The notes beneath the pieces are model-generated. The model had not been told where the DNA came from and ran no database searches. It saw only the letters and a list, made by a program, of their open reading frames with translations. Below are positions 1-11,334 of a stretch of 64,000 bases of DNA, piece after piece. The position numbers were made by a program, and so were the translations under genes. Every line of letters starts with the position of its first letter. The first letter of the stretch is position 1. The DNA is from Chromobotia macracanthus (Eukaryota > Chordata > Actinopteri > Cypriniformes > Botiidae), in the NCBI GenBank assembly GCA_036877525.1, contig JAZGTH010000005.1:2630001-2694000 (forward strand), in the 5' to 3' direction.

Positions 1-1018
1 GGAAACTGCTGACATTTACCTTAGCTTAGGTTTTTAGTCCTAAAGACTCTACTCTTTTGCTATTTCTTTGTCTCCGATTCTCTTTCATTCTCTTTCATTG
101 TGTAATGTTTAGGTATTTGTATTGTGTATATTCTGTGTATGTTTTTATTTTTTTTGTGTATTGTATTTTATGGTATTATTGCAAATCCCTAATATCCCTG
201 TGCCGTAAGATGGTATTTTTCTATGTGCCATCTCTACATAAGCTGGAATGGCATATCTTGCCAAATGACACCTATCATGTTAATTGACTACTACTACTAC
301 TTCAGAGAGAACAGGCCCCATATTGGATTCTGTTCTAACTTAACCCTTAGGACCCGCCTTTCAAGGGTAGCCAATAAATAAAAACAACCACCTGCAACTG
401 CGGTCACAAACTGAGACCACAACTCCAATAATACAGTGAGGATGGCTGAAAAACATACTGGCTAGCAAACTTATCCTCAAGGGGAATATAGAAATTGGAG
501 ATGTGGTTCTCTCCTGTGGATCTTGAAATCTCCAATAATACAACAAGGATGGTTGTAAACAACAAAGCAATACTCAATGGGAGTTTGAACCATTAGTTCA
601 AACTTTCCCTGATCTCCATGGTCCTAGGACAGCCTGTACTAGAACTGTTCGAAGTGGAGCTCAAACTCTCAGCACATTACCGGCTCACACCACAGCACAT
701 TACAGGCTCACATCACAGGCCCACCATAAAAAGGCTCTAACAGGTAGTGTTAAAGTTTCTGCAGGCTCTCATCCAGAGTGAAGCTGAAACTTAACCCTCA
801 ATCCAGTGAATTGTTATTAAAAGGGAGCTTACCCCAAACTAGCTACAACCACTCAGCAAAGCTGTTCTCTATAGAGCTTATACAGGGCTGCCCGCCAAGT
901 TCTGTACCATGCGTATTGCTCACATAATGCATAAATTAGCTGATAAACCCTAGCTGAACTGTCAAAAAAGCTGGAACATCTTAAAGAGGCCCCTGTAATC
1001 ATCACTGGTCCAACAATT
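1..1018. other. intergenic, no gene
   Basis: AT-rich. Part of 30-235 (AAGACTCTACT, ATTTTATGGTATTATTGCAAAT in short blocks) recurs in inverse orientation at about 8690-8830, so it is a dispersed repeat of unknown type. A short imperfect duplication (CCAATAATACA..GAGGATGG) lies at 425 and 531. Nothing else recognised. Confidence 0.6.
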
Positions 1019-1810
1019 ATGGCCTGTTTGAGTGCTTGTGCAAACTACAGACAGAAAAATAAGTGGGGGGAGACAGGGCTACTTTCTCATCTCCATATGA
1101 ACCTCAGCTTGCATGTCAGCACACTGTCTTCCCATCCTGGTACCATACCACTTCTGTGCTCTAGGAGGAGGATAAGCAACACTCTGCCTTTGGCCTCACC
1201 TCCAGTCCTCTTAGAAAGGCCAGGGAGAGACACCTAAGATGAGGACTCAGACCCGTGCAGGATGTATTTTTCCCTCACCACTCTGAACTATTTCAAGCAC
1301 CATGTGTACAGACGTGCCAGAAACCTCAGAGTGCATGACTGGCAAATCAAGGAGAAATCGCCTTTTCTTTTGCCCAGTATCAGCCAAGCTCATCCACAGA
1401 TGTCTCTCCATGGCCACCATCACCGCCATAGAATCGCCCTCCTACGAAGTCCTTCAGCAGATTGGCTTGATACGTCTGCAGTATGGCCATCGTATGCAGT
1501 GCAGCACCAGCTTGACCTGCAGCCACATATGTTCTGTCATTAAGCCACGATATAACTCAAAGCAGCATAGTAGCTCAAACGGACCACACCACCCTTAGCA
1601 GTGAAGCTAAGAAAGATGCATGCACTTCTTGAACTCATGACATGCTCTGCACATGCTCTGCTATACACATAGGTGTGCCTTATGTGCATCAAGCACTGCC
1701 ATGGGCCAATTAGTTGGCATGATTAGATATGAGATTCAGACACCAGTCACACTGAAGGAGTTCCCTATAGTATCTAGACAGACCGTGTTGTGTTCCCTCA
1801 AAAAGGACCT
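1019..1810 (-). mobile_element. DIRS-like retrotransposon fragment: gag region and 5' end
   Basis: On the minus strand, 1429-1247 encodes MAVMVAMERHLWMSLADTG followed by RRFLLDLPV, matching the conserved ATERHLW..L segment of DIRS-type gag proteins in fish. The part at 1600-1810 (CATCAAGCACTGCCATGG, GAGATTCAGACACCAGTCAC, GTTCCCT) recurs at 57790-57905 next to the other gag fragment. The open frames are short and broken. Confidence 0.7.
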
Positions 1811-2039
1811 TCTTTTCCATTAATTTTACTCAGATAGTTCTTCTGATATTTAGAAATAGAAGCATCTATCTGACTTTCTTGTCTGTGTGACATAAAGTTG
1901 AGGATGTTCATAATGTGAATTTTTTCTGCCACTTTACTTTTAAATAAAAAAAACACGCATAGTTAATGAAAACATAAAATTTCATTTGTTTTAACCATGT
2001 TTTTTTTTTACCAGATTTGGGATTTTAAAGTTGGTACAC

Positions 2040-2185
2040 TTAGGCATTTGGCAGACCCTTTATTCAAAGTGACTTACAATGCATTTAAGCTATATATTTT
2101 ATCAGTGTGTGTTCCCCGAGAATCGAACCCACAACCTTTGCACTGCCAACACAATGTTTTATAAACTGAGCTACAGGAACATCTG
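2040..2185 (-). repeat. tRNA-derived SINE
   Basis: On the minus strand: GTTCCTGTAGCTCAG (box A region), GGTTCGATTC (box B, at about 2120-2130), then a tail AAGTCACTTTGAATAAAGGG. The head-plus-tail layout is that of cyprinid tRNA-derived SINEs. Confidence 0.8.
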
Positions 2186-2662
2186 ACACTAATACATTTG
2201 ATTTCATAATCCCTGTCAATGGTGATTTGTATTTTAAATGTGCTATTCTATTCTTATTTACTTCATACGTTTTATTTCATTTACATGGGGCAATTCTCTC
2301 TGTTTTTCTTCTTGTGTAATTTGAACTACCTCAAGTGACGTGTGTCATATGAGTCAATACACTAACTTAATCTTTACTGCTAAAACATTCAACAATGCTG
2401 ATCACAATATGTTGTGTTTGGTTTGGTTCTTTCCATTAGGTCTCTTAGTTAGATTAACCAAGACTGCCTTGACCATCCAGCTCCAAATCCACCCAAGTTT
2501 TTAAGCATCAAATTAGAACAACCCAGCCTGACAGTGAGATAAATATAAAGAGAAGGAAGAGAGGAACACTGAGAGAGACAGATTGTTGTTTCCCTCATAC
2601 ATTTGTGACACAGCCTGTAATCACAATAATGCTAATTTATATCAGTCCCACCCTTCCTAGAC

Positions 2663-2671
2663 ATCTTTTGT

Positions 2672-2702
<31 letters not shown>

Positions 2703-2708
2703 TATATG
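2663..2708. repeat. poly-A and (TA)n microsatellite
   Basis: A run of A followed by (AT)n. Simple sequence. Confidence 0.95.
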
Positions 2709-3013
2709 AAATGGTGGCAAACCATTTGTTGTTTGTTGGTTAATCAGTGGTTGGTTTGCTGTGGTTAACTTCCCGTCCAATGCGGTACCTCCAGCAGGGG
2801 GAGGTGTTGCAACAGCTGATAGGTGTGCACTATTAACATTGAGAGTGCCTGTAGAGAGAAAAAGAGACAAATATATAAGAGAGAAAAAGTAAGAAAGAAA
2901 CTCACCCCGCTTATCTGGCCATGTTCTTCCAGGGTTAGATGATTTTAAGAACTGGATGCCGGTACTCAGTCATTTCCAAAAAAGAAGCATATTGAGATCA
3001 GCATAGCCTGAAC

Positions 3014-3070
3014 ACATTTACATTTATTCATTTAGCAGACACTTTTATCTAAAGCAACTTACAAGTGCGG
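3014..3070 (-). repeat. SINE tail fragment
   Basis: The minus strand reads AAGTTGCTTTAGATAAAAGTG then TCTGCTAAATGAATAAATG, the conserved 3' tail of the same SINE group; no head is present. Confidence 0.65.
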
Positions 3071-3812
3071 AATACAACAAGCGAGTTAACCAATATTTCT
3101 TTCATTGTGTCACTTTACCAGGACTTATGTCACAAATAGTTTAACATACATGATAGGTGTATATAGACGAGAGTAAAGGGTGTTCTCACCTTGTTTGCAA
3201 TCATTCTTAAGCTTTAGTTCTTGGCAGTTGGCTATGCAGACTTCCCAGTATGTTCTCAGTAAGTATTTAATGCATTATATATACATTTATACAACTTATA
3301 AGACTGAGAAACTGAGCAATTGCAAATTGTTTTCTAAGGCCACAATAAAAGATGTTTTACACCAGCATCAGCATAAATATACCAGATATTTGGTAGACAA
3401 GCATACGCAAGCTTTTTACCCTGAATGGTCTTTCTGGTAAAGGTGTCTGAAAAACAAAAATCTTGCTAGGTTTTTAATAACGAATTTAATGGTCTCATAT
3501 ATCTGCAACATCACATAAGTTACGAACCTGATTGAAGGACTTGCAATAACTTTGGACCAGTGAAGAGTTTTTTTCCTTTTCTCATTTATCTGAATTTCAA
3601 AGTACATCCAGTCTTTTTTGTAAGGAGGCATTATTCATTTAAATTGCAGTTGGAAAATCTCGATTTGCTCACTCTGCATAATTCATGATTTATTTTTGAG
3701 AAACTCTGACCTTAAAGAGTGAAAATAGACTTAAGATAAAGAGGAAAAGATAAAAATGGGAGATAAAATGGAATAAATGTACTTGGATAAAGCTCATACA
3801 CTCCACTTCAAA

Positions 3813-3839
3813 TCACACACACACACACACACACACACT
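3813..3839. repeat. (CA)n microsatellite
   Basis: About 13 CA units. Confidence 0.95.
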
Positions 3840-4119
3840 TCCCTAAGCATGGTAAAGATAAACAGGTTTTGCTCACTGTTCATAATGAAAAGGCCCCCAT
3901 CACAACACTTTCTGGTCCAGTACCTATTTTGTAGATGGTGTATTTCTCTGTCATCTTATGGTGTACTGGTGTTCTAGTTTACACTTTAAATTCAACTGTT
4001 ACACTCCAGCTAACAATTTTAGGTTGTAAGGATGTTCGCCTAATGTTTCCATTACGTAACAAAATTGTTACATTAGTGGTTCTAGTTCAAAATGTCCAAT
4101 TTGTTTTTGATGTACATCA

Positions 4120-4300
4120 CCTTGTAATACCCTCTTCAAAGGGCACACAATCACTTGCTCGCAGGTTCATCTTCACAACCCCTCGCTGGTGGAATGATAT
4201 TACACACTCTGTTTGGTCTGCTGCATCCCTCACTATATTCATGAATACAGCTAAAAACCTGTCTCTTCCACAAATACCTGACACAAGTACTAAAACTTAA
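4120..4300 (+). mobile_element. LINE C-terminal fragment
   Basis: Codons for SLARRFIFTTPRWWNDI and SVWSAASLTIFMNTAKN resemble the C-terminus of fish non-LTR retrotransposon ORF2 (the pattern PRLWN.L ... SAASL..FK). Only this short tail remains; the polarity is plus. Confidence 0.5.
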
Positions 4301-4448
4301 CTTAAAAACATCTAACTATGAACGCTTTCTTCTGCCTCCCAAAAGTGTTGTAATTTTGATAACTGTAACTGGGTATAGCTGATGTTATTGCCTCCTTATG
4401 ATTTATCACTTCGTTTTTGTCCTCACCTTGTAAGTCACTTTGGATTAG

Positions 4449-4590
4449 TGTTCCTGTAGCTCAGCTGGTAGAGCATTGCAAAGGTTGTGGATTTGATTAC
4501 CAGGGGAGCGCAAGTACTGATAAAATGTATGACTTGAATATACTGTAAGTTGCTTTGGATAAAAGTGTTTACCAAACGCATACATTGTTG
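4449..4590 (+). repeat. tRNA-derived SINE
   Basis: Head TTCCTGTAGCTCAGCTGGTA with box B GTGGATTTGATTACC, then tail GTAAGTTGCTTTGGATAAAA. Missing bases in the anticodon arm rule out a tRNA gene. Confidence 0.85.
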
Positions 4591-4599
4591 ATGTTGTCT

Positions 4600-6680
4600 T
4601 AACATTATTACTTGGTAATACAAATGTTATTCAAACTTTTCTTTAAATTTTGTAACATTTTTAAAATGTTCCAATAACAACTTCAAATTAGCATTTTTGA
4701 TCTATATGATATATAACATATATAATGTTAAAAAAAGTTCTGCAAATGTTATTAAAAGAACGTTTTTCAAAACTATGGGAAAACCTTTAGATAACATTTG
4801 CCAACATTCTAAGAACATCCCCTTTAAGCTGGGATGTAGATGCTGGCTTTTCTCAGGGGCTGTCCAGTACAGTGTGTGACAAGGGTCTTTGTCTTTCTTG
4901 ATGTTATAGAAGCCTGTCTTTATTAATCTGGGACTGAGTGCTTGTTGTTGTGCTGCTATGATTTGTGTCTCGCTATTGTTTTTTTCAAGCACTGGTAGAA
5001 TTTCCACTACTATTGCCAGAGGATAATTTTATTGCTCAGGAACTGCTTTTTGTCTTGCAATAGACACAAATGAGATACATTTTTACATTTAATACAACTG
5101 AATGTTGTATGTGGAAAGCATAGCACAGATAAGTTGGGCTTTTTTGGAAATCTTAGACCTCACAGTCTTCTGATGTTTGAGTTGAACACTTGATACATCG
5201 TACCCACTCTCCCCTTCAATAACTTGAAGACCTTCTTATAATGATCTCTCTGCAGTTCATTATTTAAATTCTTAACCTAAAATGTTTGTGCTTGGCAGTA
5301 TTTTTCAATTATTTTCATTTTGGCTAGACACATTTGATATATTGCTGAACAATTTGACCTTAGTTCAACATTTGTGAGGTGCAGCATGTAATGTTAATAT
5401 CTCTGGATCCTCTGATAAACACAGACAGACCCCCTTTCATAAGTTCGCTCTACAGATACCATTGAGAGCATTGTTATCATAGATGGAGCAGAAAAAACTG
5501 AAGCTGACTTATAACCAATTAGCTCTGAAGTTGAATTTTTAGTACATATATTAAGTCAATTCCACTCAGGTGCACTCAGATAACAAACTCATTAAGTCCT
5601 ATGACAGAGTGGAAAGCAGCCATAGTCCGTTGTGTTTCTGACCAAGATGCCACCTTGAGGCCTTGTTTATTGTTGATTGACAAAGTGTCAGATAATCCAC
5701 TAACAGGGGATGCAAGGACACCAATATCTCACTGCAAAACCCAGAGAGCTCCCGCCTTGTGAAATGTCCCCAGAGAAAGCTCAGCTTTTCAACTCATCAG
5801 AAAGCTAAACAGGAGGTGAGAGGCTCTATGAACCTGAAGAGTTAAATAATCCATCCTGGGCTTGAACACGCTCCAGAGAATACATTAGAAAGTTCTTACA
5901 TAAATCCATTATGCTTCAGTGAGGCAGTTACCTCAGTGTAAATTGGATCACAAGGCCGAGAAATTGCCCTCCGGTATTAAGAATACTGCCCCCCCTTTTC
6001 CTAGGGGTAGATGCTGTAGAGAGTGGGCCAGGTATGAGTTTTGGATCAACTACACTGAAAGCAACTAATGCCAAGAGACAGAAGTTTGTATCTAAAGTTA
6101 TAAACCTTGTTGTGTTCACTTTGACTCTGGTTGATTTTTTTCATGTTTTCTCCATGGTAAATAATACTAATGTAAGTATTAAGATACATACATAAAGTAA
6201 TAATACATACTAATGTATTATTACTGAAAGTAACAATACAAATAATACTTTCAGTAACTCACATTAAATGTGTCAGGTAAAGCATTAGCTCAGAAATCAG
6301 TTCTTTTTGAACCTGAGCACTACTTTAGTGCTCTTCCACAGAGCATCAGATCAAGGCGGAATATTAAAGACACAAATGGATCGACTTATGCAAAGACTGG
6401 CTTGTCTTGTTATGTAGTGTGCAGAAAGTACCATCACACCACAACAATGTGCCACAACAATGCAACAATGTGCCACAACAACATGTGCCACATCAATGCA
6501 GTTGAGAAGTGATAGATACAATATATACATACTGCAAAATTTTATAGATAAGTAGACTATAGGCCATGAATACAGTATACTGTAAAATATGATGTTCTAA
6601 ATATTCAAAGATATTTTTAAGTATGTTGGTTACCAAACAACAGTGGCATCCATTGACATCAATTGTATGGACACAGAACC
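4600..6680. other. intergenic, no gene
   Basis: AT-rich DNA with only short unsupported open frames and a small tandem AACAATGTGCCAC motif at about 6440-6490. I see no element here. Confidence 0.6.
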
Positions 6681-6688
6681 ACTGTAGT

Positions 6689-6720
6689 GAATGAATGAAT
6701 GAATGAATGAATGAATGAAT
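6689..6720. repeat. (GAAT)n microsatellite
   Basis: Eight tandem GAAT units, ending at the edge of the 1.3-kb repeat copy 1. Confidence 0.95.
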
Positions 6721-6876
6721 ATAACTACATATACCTCACTCCACAAACACACTATGCACTTGGAGTGTCTGTAAAACTACTCCCAAACTGCCACTGACTA
6801 CCCAGATGCAGAACCAGGCTTCTGGTGACCATAGCAATGCATAGATAAGGCTGTTTTACAACCCAAAGGAATGTTG

Positions 6877-6879
<3 letters not shown>

Positions 6880-6927
<48 letters not shown>
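6880..6927. repeat. (TA)n microsatellite
   Basis: About 24 TA units inside the 1.3-kb repeat copy 1; the matching position of copy 2 holds CA/TA repeats. Confidence 0.95.
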
Positions 6928-6932
<5 letters not shown>

Positions 6933-7145
6933 AGTGAACGTTTTAGTCACACTGTTAATCAAGATCACGTGTACCTGTGTTTAGTATCTGTGAGTTGCAT
7001 TTTTCATATCCTAAACATTAGTGTTCATAACATTTTGATAACTTTGGTTGATATTAATATTATAAAACTTCTGAAAATGTCCAAGAACACAAGTCTGTCT
7101 TTAATCTTTTGATTTTAAGTCTTTTGTTTGGTCTCCCATCTTCTA

Positions 7146-7229
7146 CAGTCCATCAAAGACTCTCATCAGGATGCTGAACTAGAGGAAGTTCTCAGCAGAC
7201 CTCTAAGCTTATGCCAGGCTGCGGCCTAG
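7146..7229 (+). pseudogene. terminal-exon-like segment, copy 1 (unidentified)
   Basis: After CATCTTCTACAG, a good splice acceptor, a short frame ends LEEVLSRPLSLCQAAA with a TAG at about 7227-7229. The other copy encodes nearly the same end and also follows CTTCTACAG. I do not recognise the protein. No upstream exon was found near either copy. Confidence 0.45.
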
Positions 7230-8092
7230 TATTTTCATTAATCAAAGACCTCCGCATCAAACTGGTTTTCTTCCTCTCATCAATACAGCATCCAGCGAGA
7301 TCAACTGGAGCCCCAGCTAACTGCATCAGGACACTTTCCTTCAATGGGCAAGACATGCAAGTATCATAGTTGGTCTTAGTAATTAAGGCATTACCTATCA
7401 ATAGCCCTTTCACTGAGGTGTGCTGGAATTAAGAAACTAATGGTTTGTTCAGGCTGTTGATCTGCTGAATTTCCAATAATCTTATACTGTAATCCTTACT
7501 CATGTGTGTTGTGTATTTGTGTATGTTAGAGAAGTATGTGTTAATCATTAATTAACAAATTAATCATTAATTACTAGTTTATTAATGATTAACTAATGCA
7601 TAATTCGGGGCCCTTAAAATGTTAAATTAATCGTCAATTACTAGTGTGTTTGTGCTTAACCAATGCTTGATTGTGAACAAATTAACCGTTAATTAATGCT
7701 TAACTAATGCAGTATTCTGGACTCTTAAAATAAAGTGTTACTTTAAAGTCTTGTTTGTATCACACATGATGTTGTGGTGTTTCATGCTCATAATCTTGAG
7801 TACCTAATCCTGCGGATCTTTGCTACATGCTCTATAAGAGAGTCAAATCAATGTATTACATTGATTAAGATTTTCCCAAATCATTGATTGATCTTAATCA
7901 ATTATTAATATTTCCCATTTGGAAAAATATTTTTTCCCTTAAACAGGGAATGGTGGAAAATAGATCTCTTAACATTCATTTAGTGAACCTGTTCATAAAT
8001 AATTACATCTTTGGTGGAGAATGCTTTATTTGTGAACAAAACTCAATATTAATCCCTTTTTACATTACACCATTGAGACATTTCTCAAATTA

Positions 8093-8190
8093 GCTTCTTT
8101 TGTGTTCCACAGAAGAAAAATGACATATAAGTTTGGAATGAAATAAGGGTGAGTAAATGATGAAAAAAACTTTCATTTTTGGGTGATACC
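8093..8190 (-). repeat. end fragment of the GGGATAGTTCACCC-type repeat
   Basis: TTTGTGTTCCACAGAAGAAA ... AATAAGGGTGAGTAAATGAT ... TTTCATTTTTGGGTGAT is the reverse complement of the usual left end of the repeat at 31283. Confidence 0.6.
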
Positions 8191-8951
8191 CAAAGCTAGA
8201 GAGGTCTCAGTTCTCACCACAGGCTTTGAGTGAAGAAATCCATCTACTTGTGTACAAACTATACATAACTTTATATAAAGTATAATTTAAAGTAGTACCA
8301 GTATCAGATTAAATCACTAAGTAGGGTCTACCATTAATAGCAAGAGGTTCTTTTCTTGTAACCAGCATGCTTAAATTATCATTGTGAGCTGTCTTGTTAC
8401 CATCAGTAATATTACTGTCTGCTCTCAGTTCAACCTGGTGTCTGTCTGATAGAAAATCCAGACACAGCTAACTGTTCAAGGGGTCAGATTTTAATGTGAA
8501 GCTAACATATCTGAGCTATAGTCCAGTATTCATAATTACTGCCTTGCTTTGAAGTTCTGCTGTTGCTCTGGATCACGCTACAAATTCAATTCAGATTTAT
8601 TTATGTGATGCTATTTTACAATAATGCATTATTTCACGGCAGCTTTACGTATACTGAAAAAAAACTTATAAAACTGAAAAATTGTGAAATATATAGGGGA
8701 TATATAAAAGTATAAGGTATTTGCAATAATACCATAAAATATCTGAACATTGAATAATGAAAAGACAACAAGAGAAAAAGAAAGATTGAAATAGTAGAGT
8801 CTTTAAGAATGTAGTTAGAATCACATAGTCTATAAGCAAACCACTTAGTCTAAGCAAGGTACCACCAATTTGTTTAATACAAAATGAATCTCTTCTAAAC
8901 AACATAAGAGTGTACAAAATTACACAGCATGTAATAACATTTCTCTTTTGC

Positions 8952-9330
8952 TGTAAGAAGAATGACAAATAGCTCAGGAGCCAGGAGATGGATTAGTAAT
9001 ATTACTGATGTCCTTTACCAGATAGTTGAGAACGGAGGAGATGGTAATGAATGCCAGGAGCTGGTATCGGATCGGATTGTGGAACACTGAAGCACACACA
9101 GACTATGGAGAACATAGGGAACATGCTGGAGACGAGGGAGATCAATAGCAGGTAGAAATTTAGCATGGGAATGAGTCCTTTTCCTATTGGAGACCAGACA
9201 ATGTGCTAGAGGGACGTGTGTGCTTTTATAGTGCAGACGGTGATTGAGGAAATGGTAAACAGGTGAGTGTGATTAGTATTCCGGTGACCGGGATCGTTGA
9301 CAGGGGGTGGAGCCTGGTGTTTCCATGACA
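8952..9330 (-). repeat. 3' LTR of the decayed chromovirus
   Basis: About 379 bases with TG...CA ends: minus-strand start TGTCATGG right after GGGGGGTTC and inferred end CTTCTTACA. A TATA-like CTATAAAAGC occurs near 9220. The distal end is inferred without a partner LTR. Confidence 0.55.
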
Positions 9331-9377
9331 GAACCCCCCTCTCCACGGCTCGTTCCTGAGGGCCGAAGTACCCGACG

Positions 9378-9596
9378 TCATAGGGGATGTCCTCGACCTC
9401 TGGGGGCTGGAGCTTGAGGATGAGAGGCATGGAATTCTGTCAAAAGATTGGGATCAAGTATATCATCTCTGGGGACCCAGGATCTTTCTTCTGGTTTATA
9501 CCCTTCCCAGTCGACCAGGTATTCTAATTTCCCCCCACAACGCTGGGAGCCCAAGATTTCCTTAACTGAGTAGACCATTCCATCCTCCAATACCAA
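9378..9596 (-). pseudogene. chromodomain remnant of the decayed chromovirus
   Basis: KLEYLVDWEGYKPEERSWVP is a clear chromodomain, followed by DDILDPNLLTEFHASHP, a spacing shared with the copy at 61 kb. It stays open as a short frame and is followed by the polypurine tract and the LTR. Confidence 0.88.
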
Positions 9597-10147
9597 AGAA
9601 AGAGGGGGGTCGTCAAGGGGATCAGGCTCTGTGGGTAAAGGAGATACAGGTGAGGGATATGGTTTGATTAGGGAGACAAGGAATGTGGGGTGAATACGAT
9701 ACTGTGCTGGGAGTTTGAGTTCGTAGGTGACTGGATTGATCTGCTTAGTGATGGGGAAGGGACCAATGAACCTGGGACTCAGCTTTTACACGGAAGTCTC
9801 AAACGGATGTAGAGAGCCAAACTGTCCTTCTGTCCTGGTTGAAAGGTTGGTGTAAGGGCTCTCCGGACATCCGCAAGATGTTGGTGTCATCTGATGGCTC
9901 GCTGTAGATGTTGGTGTGCTGAGTCCCATACTCTCTCACTCTCTGGAACCAGTGAGTAACCGATGGAACGTCTGATGGCTCCCCGGACCAGGCAAACAGA
10001 GGAGGTTGATCACCAATTATGCACTGGAGGGGAGTGAGATCTGTGGTGGGAGTTGAAAAGGGGAGTTCTGTCCGTCCGTACTCGGCCCAGGTGATGTAGC
10101 GGTTCCAGGAGTTCTGGTGGGCATGGCAGAAGGTAAGGAGATATCTC

Positions 10148-10576
10148 CTAGATCTTCTTCTCTATTTGGCCGTTGCTTTGGGGGTGGTAACAAGATAGGC
10201 TGACGGTCACACCTAAGAGAGAGAAAAATGATCTCCAGACCCTTGAGATGAACTGGGGACCTCTGTCAGAGACAATATCTTCAGGGATTCCAAAATTTTG
10301 AAATATCTGATTAAAGAGGACTTCAGCTGTTTCCATAGCAGTTGGGAGTCCCTTCAGTGGTACCAAATGACATGCTTTGTAGAATCTGTCCACCACTACT
10401 AGTATACAGGTGTTGCCATCTGATGCTGGTAGGTCAGTGATGAAGTCCACTCCTAGGTGTGACCATGTACGCCAAGGAATGGGAAGAGATAGAAGCTTGC
10501 CAGCTGGTAATTGACGGGGTGTTCTGGACAATGCACATTCCTGGCATTCTCTCACATACCTTTGGATGTCCTCCAT
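10148..10576 (-). pseudogene. integrase core remnant of the decayed chromovirus
   Basis: A 142-codon piece with the CQECALSRTPR zinc-finger end, GVDFITDLPASDG, DRFYKACHLVPLKGLPTAM, VSDRGPQF and NGQIEKK, so the three acidic DDE positions can all be found. It ends at a stop directly after the third. Downstream integrase sequence continues in other frames to about 9.65 kb. Confidence 0.9.
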
Positions 10577-10791
10577 TATGCCAGGTCACCAGAAGCGATC
10601 TTTCAGCAGTGAGAAGGTCCTATTGGCCCCAGGATGACCAGTGCCCAGGGTGGTATGTGTGGCATGGATGAGGGGTGTTCTTTGACTTTGAGCAACATAG
10701 GTATAATTGGGTGGACAGCCTGGCAGAGCAGGGGCAGTGGCACTGGCTGCTGCGATTTCATCATCCAGGGACCATAGTATGGGACTGACAA

Positions 10792-11250
10792 TTAGACAAT
10801 GGGAGGAAGAATGGGTTCAAGATTTTCTGGTAAATCTTCTGGAGAGTGGAGTCTAGACAGAGCGTCTGCCTTCCGTGGACGATAGGAGATGGTGAAGTTA
10901 AACCGAGTGAAGAAAAGAGCCCACCTAGGCTGCTGAAGATTGAGTCTGTTGGCCTCTCTCAGATATTCCAGGTTACGATGATCAGTAAACACCACAAATG
11001 GGTGGTGGTCTCCCTCCAGCCAGTGCCTCAACTCCTCTAGAGCTAGCTTGATGGCAAGGAGTTCCCAGTTGCCAATGTCATAGTTCTGCTGCTGAGTCCC
11101 CTGCTGCTGAGAAAGCACAGCTCCCACACCAGACGTCGAAGCTTCCACTTCCACCACAAATGGTTTAGATGGGTCCGGATGGATCAAAAGCGAAGCTGAA
11201 GTGAACGCCTTCTGGAGGATCTTCATGGCTTCCGTGGCCTCTGGATTCAA
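10792..11250 (-). pseudogene. RNase H remnant of the decayed chromovirus
   Basis: A 152-codon open piece. It has the GVGAVLSQQQG motif, but the first catalytic Asp position reads VEVEAST (Glu for Asp), followed by ELLAIKLALEELRHWLEG, FTDHRNLEYL and the KADALSRLH tail. It is joined to broken RT upstream and integrase downstream. Confidence 0.88.
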
Positions 11251-11334
11251 GGACTTGGGCTTACCTTTAAGCAGGTTAGTAAGGGGAGCAGTTATTATAC
11301 TATAATTGTAAATAAAGCGGTGATAGAAATGAGC

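Larger units (their letters stand above)
6712..8057 (+). repeat. 1.3-kb dispersed repeat, copy 1 (inverted partner at 47.5-48.9 kb)
   Basis: Blocks found, in order, on the opposite strand of 47525-48850: ATAACTACATATACCTCACT, TTGGAGTGTCTGTAAAACTA, TTACAACCCAAAGGAATGT, AAGTGAACGTTTTAGTCAC, CATTTTGATAACTTTGGTTG, the exon-like segment at 7146-7229, GGCTGTTGATCTGCTGAA, CAATGTATTACATTGATT and GAATGCTTTATTTGTGAACA. Copy 1 has a (TA)n expansion at 6881-6926, an AT-rich insertion at about 7550-7750, and lacks about 125 bases that copy 2 has upstream of the exon-like segment. Confidence 0.88.
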
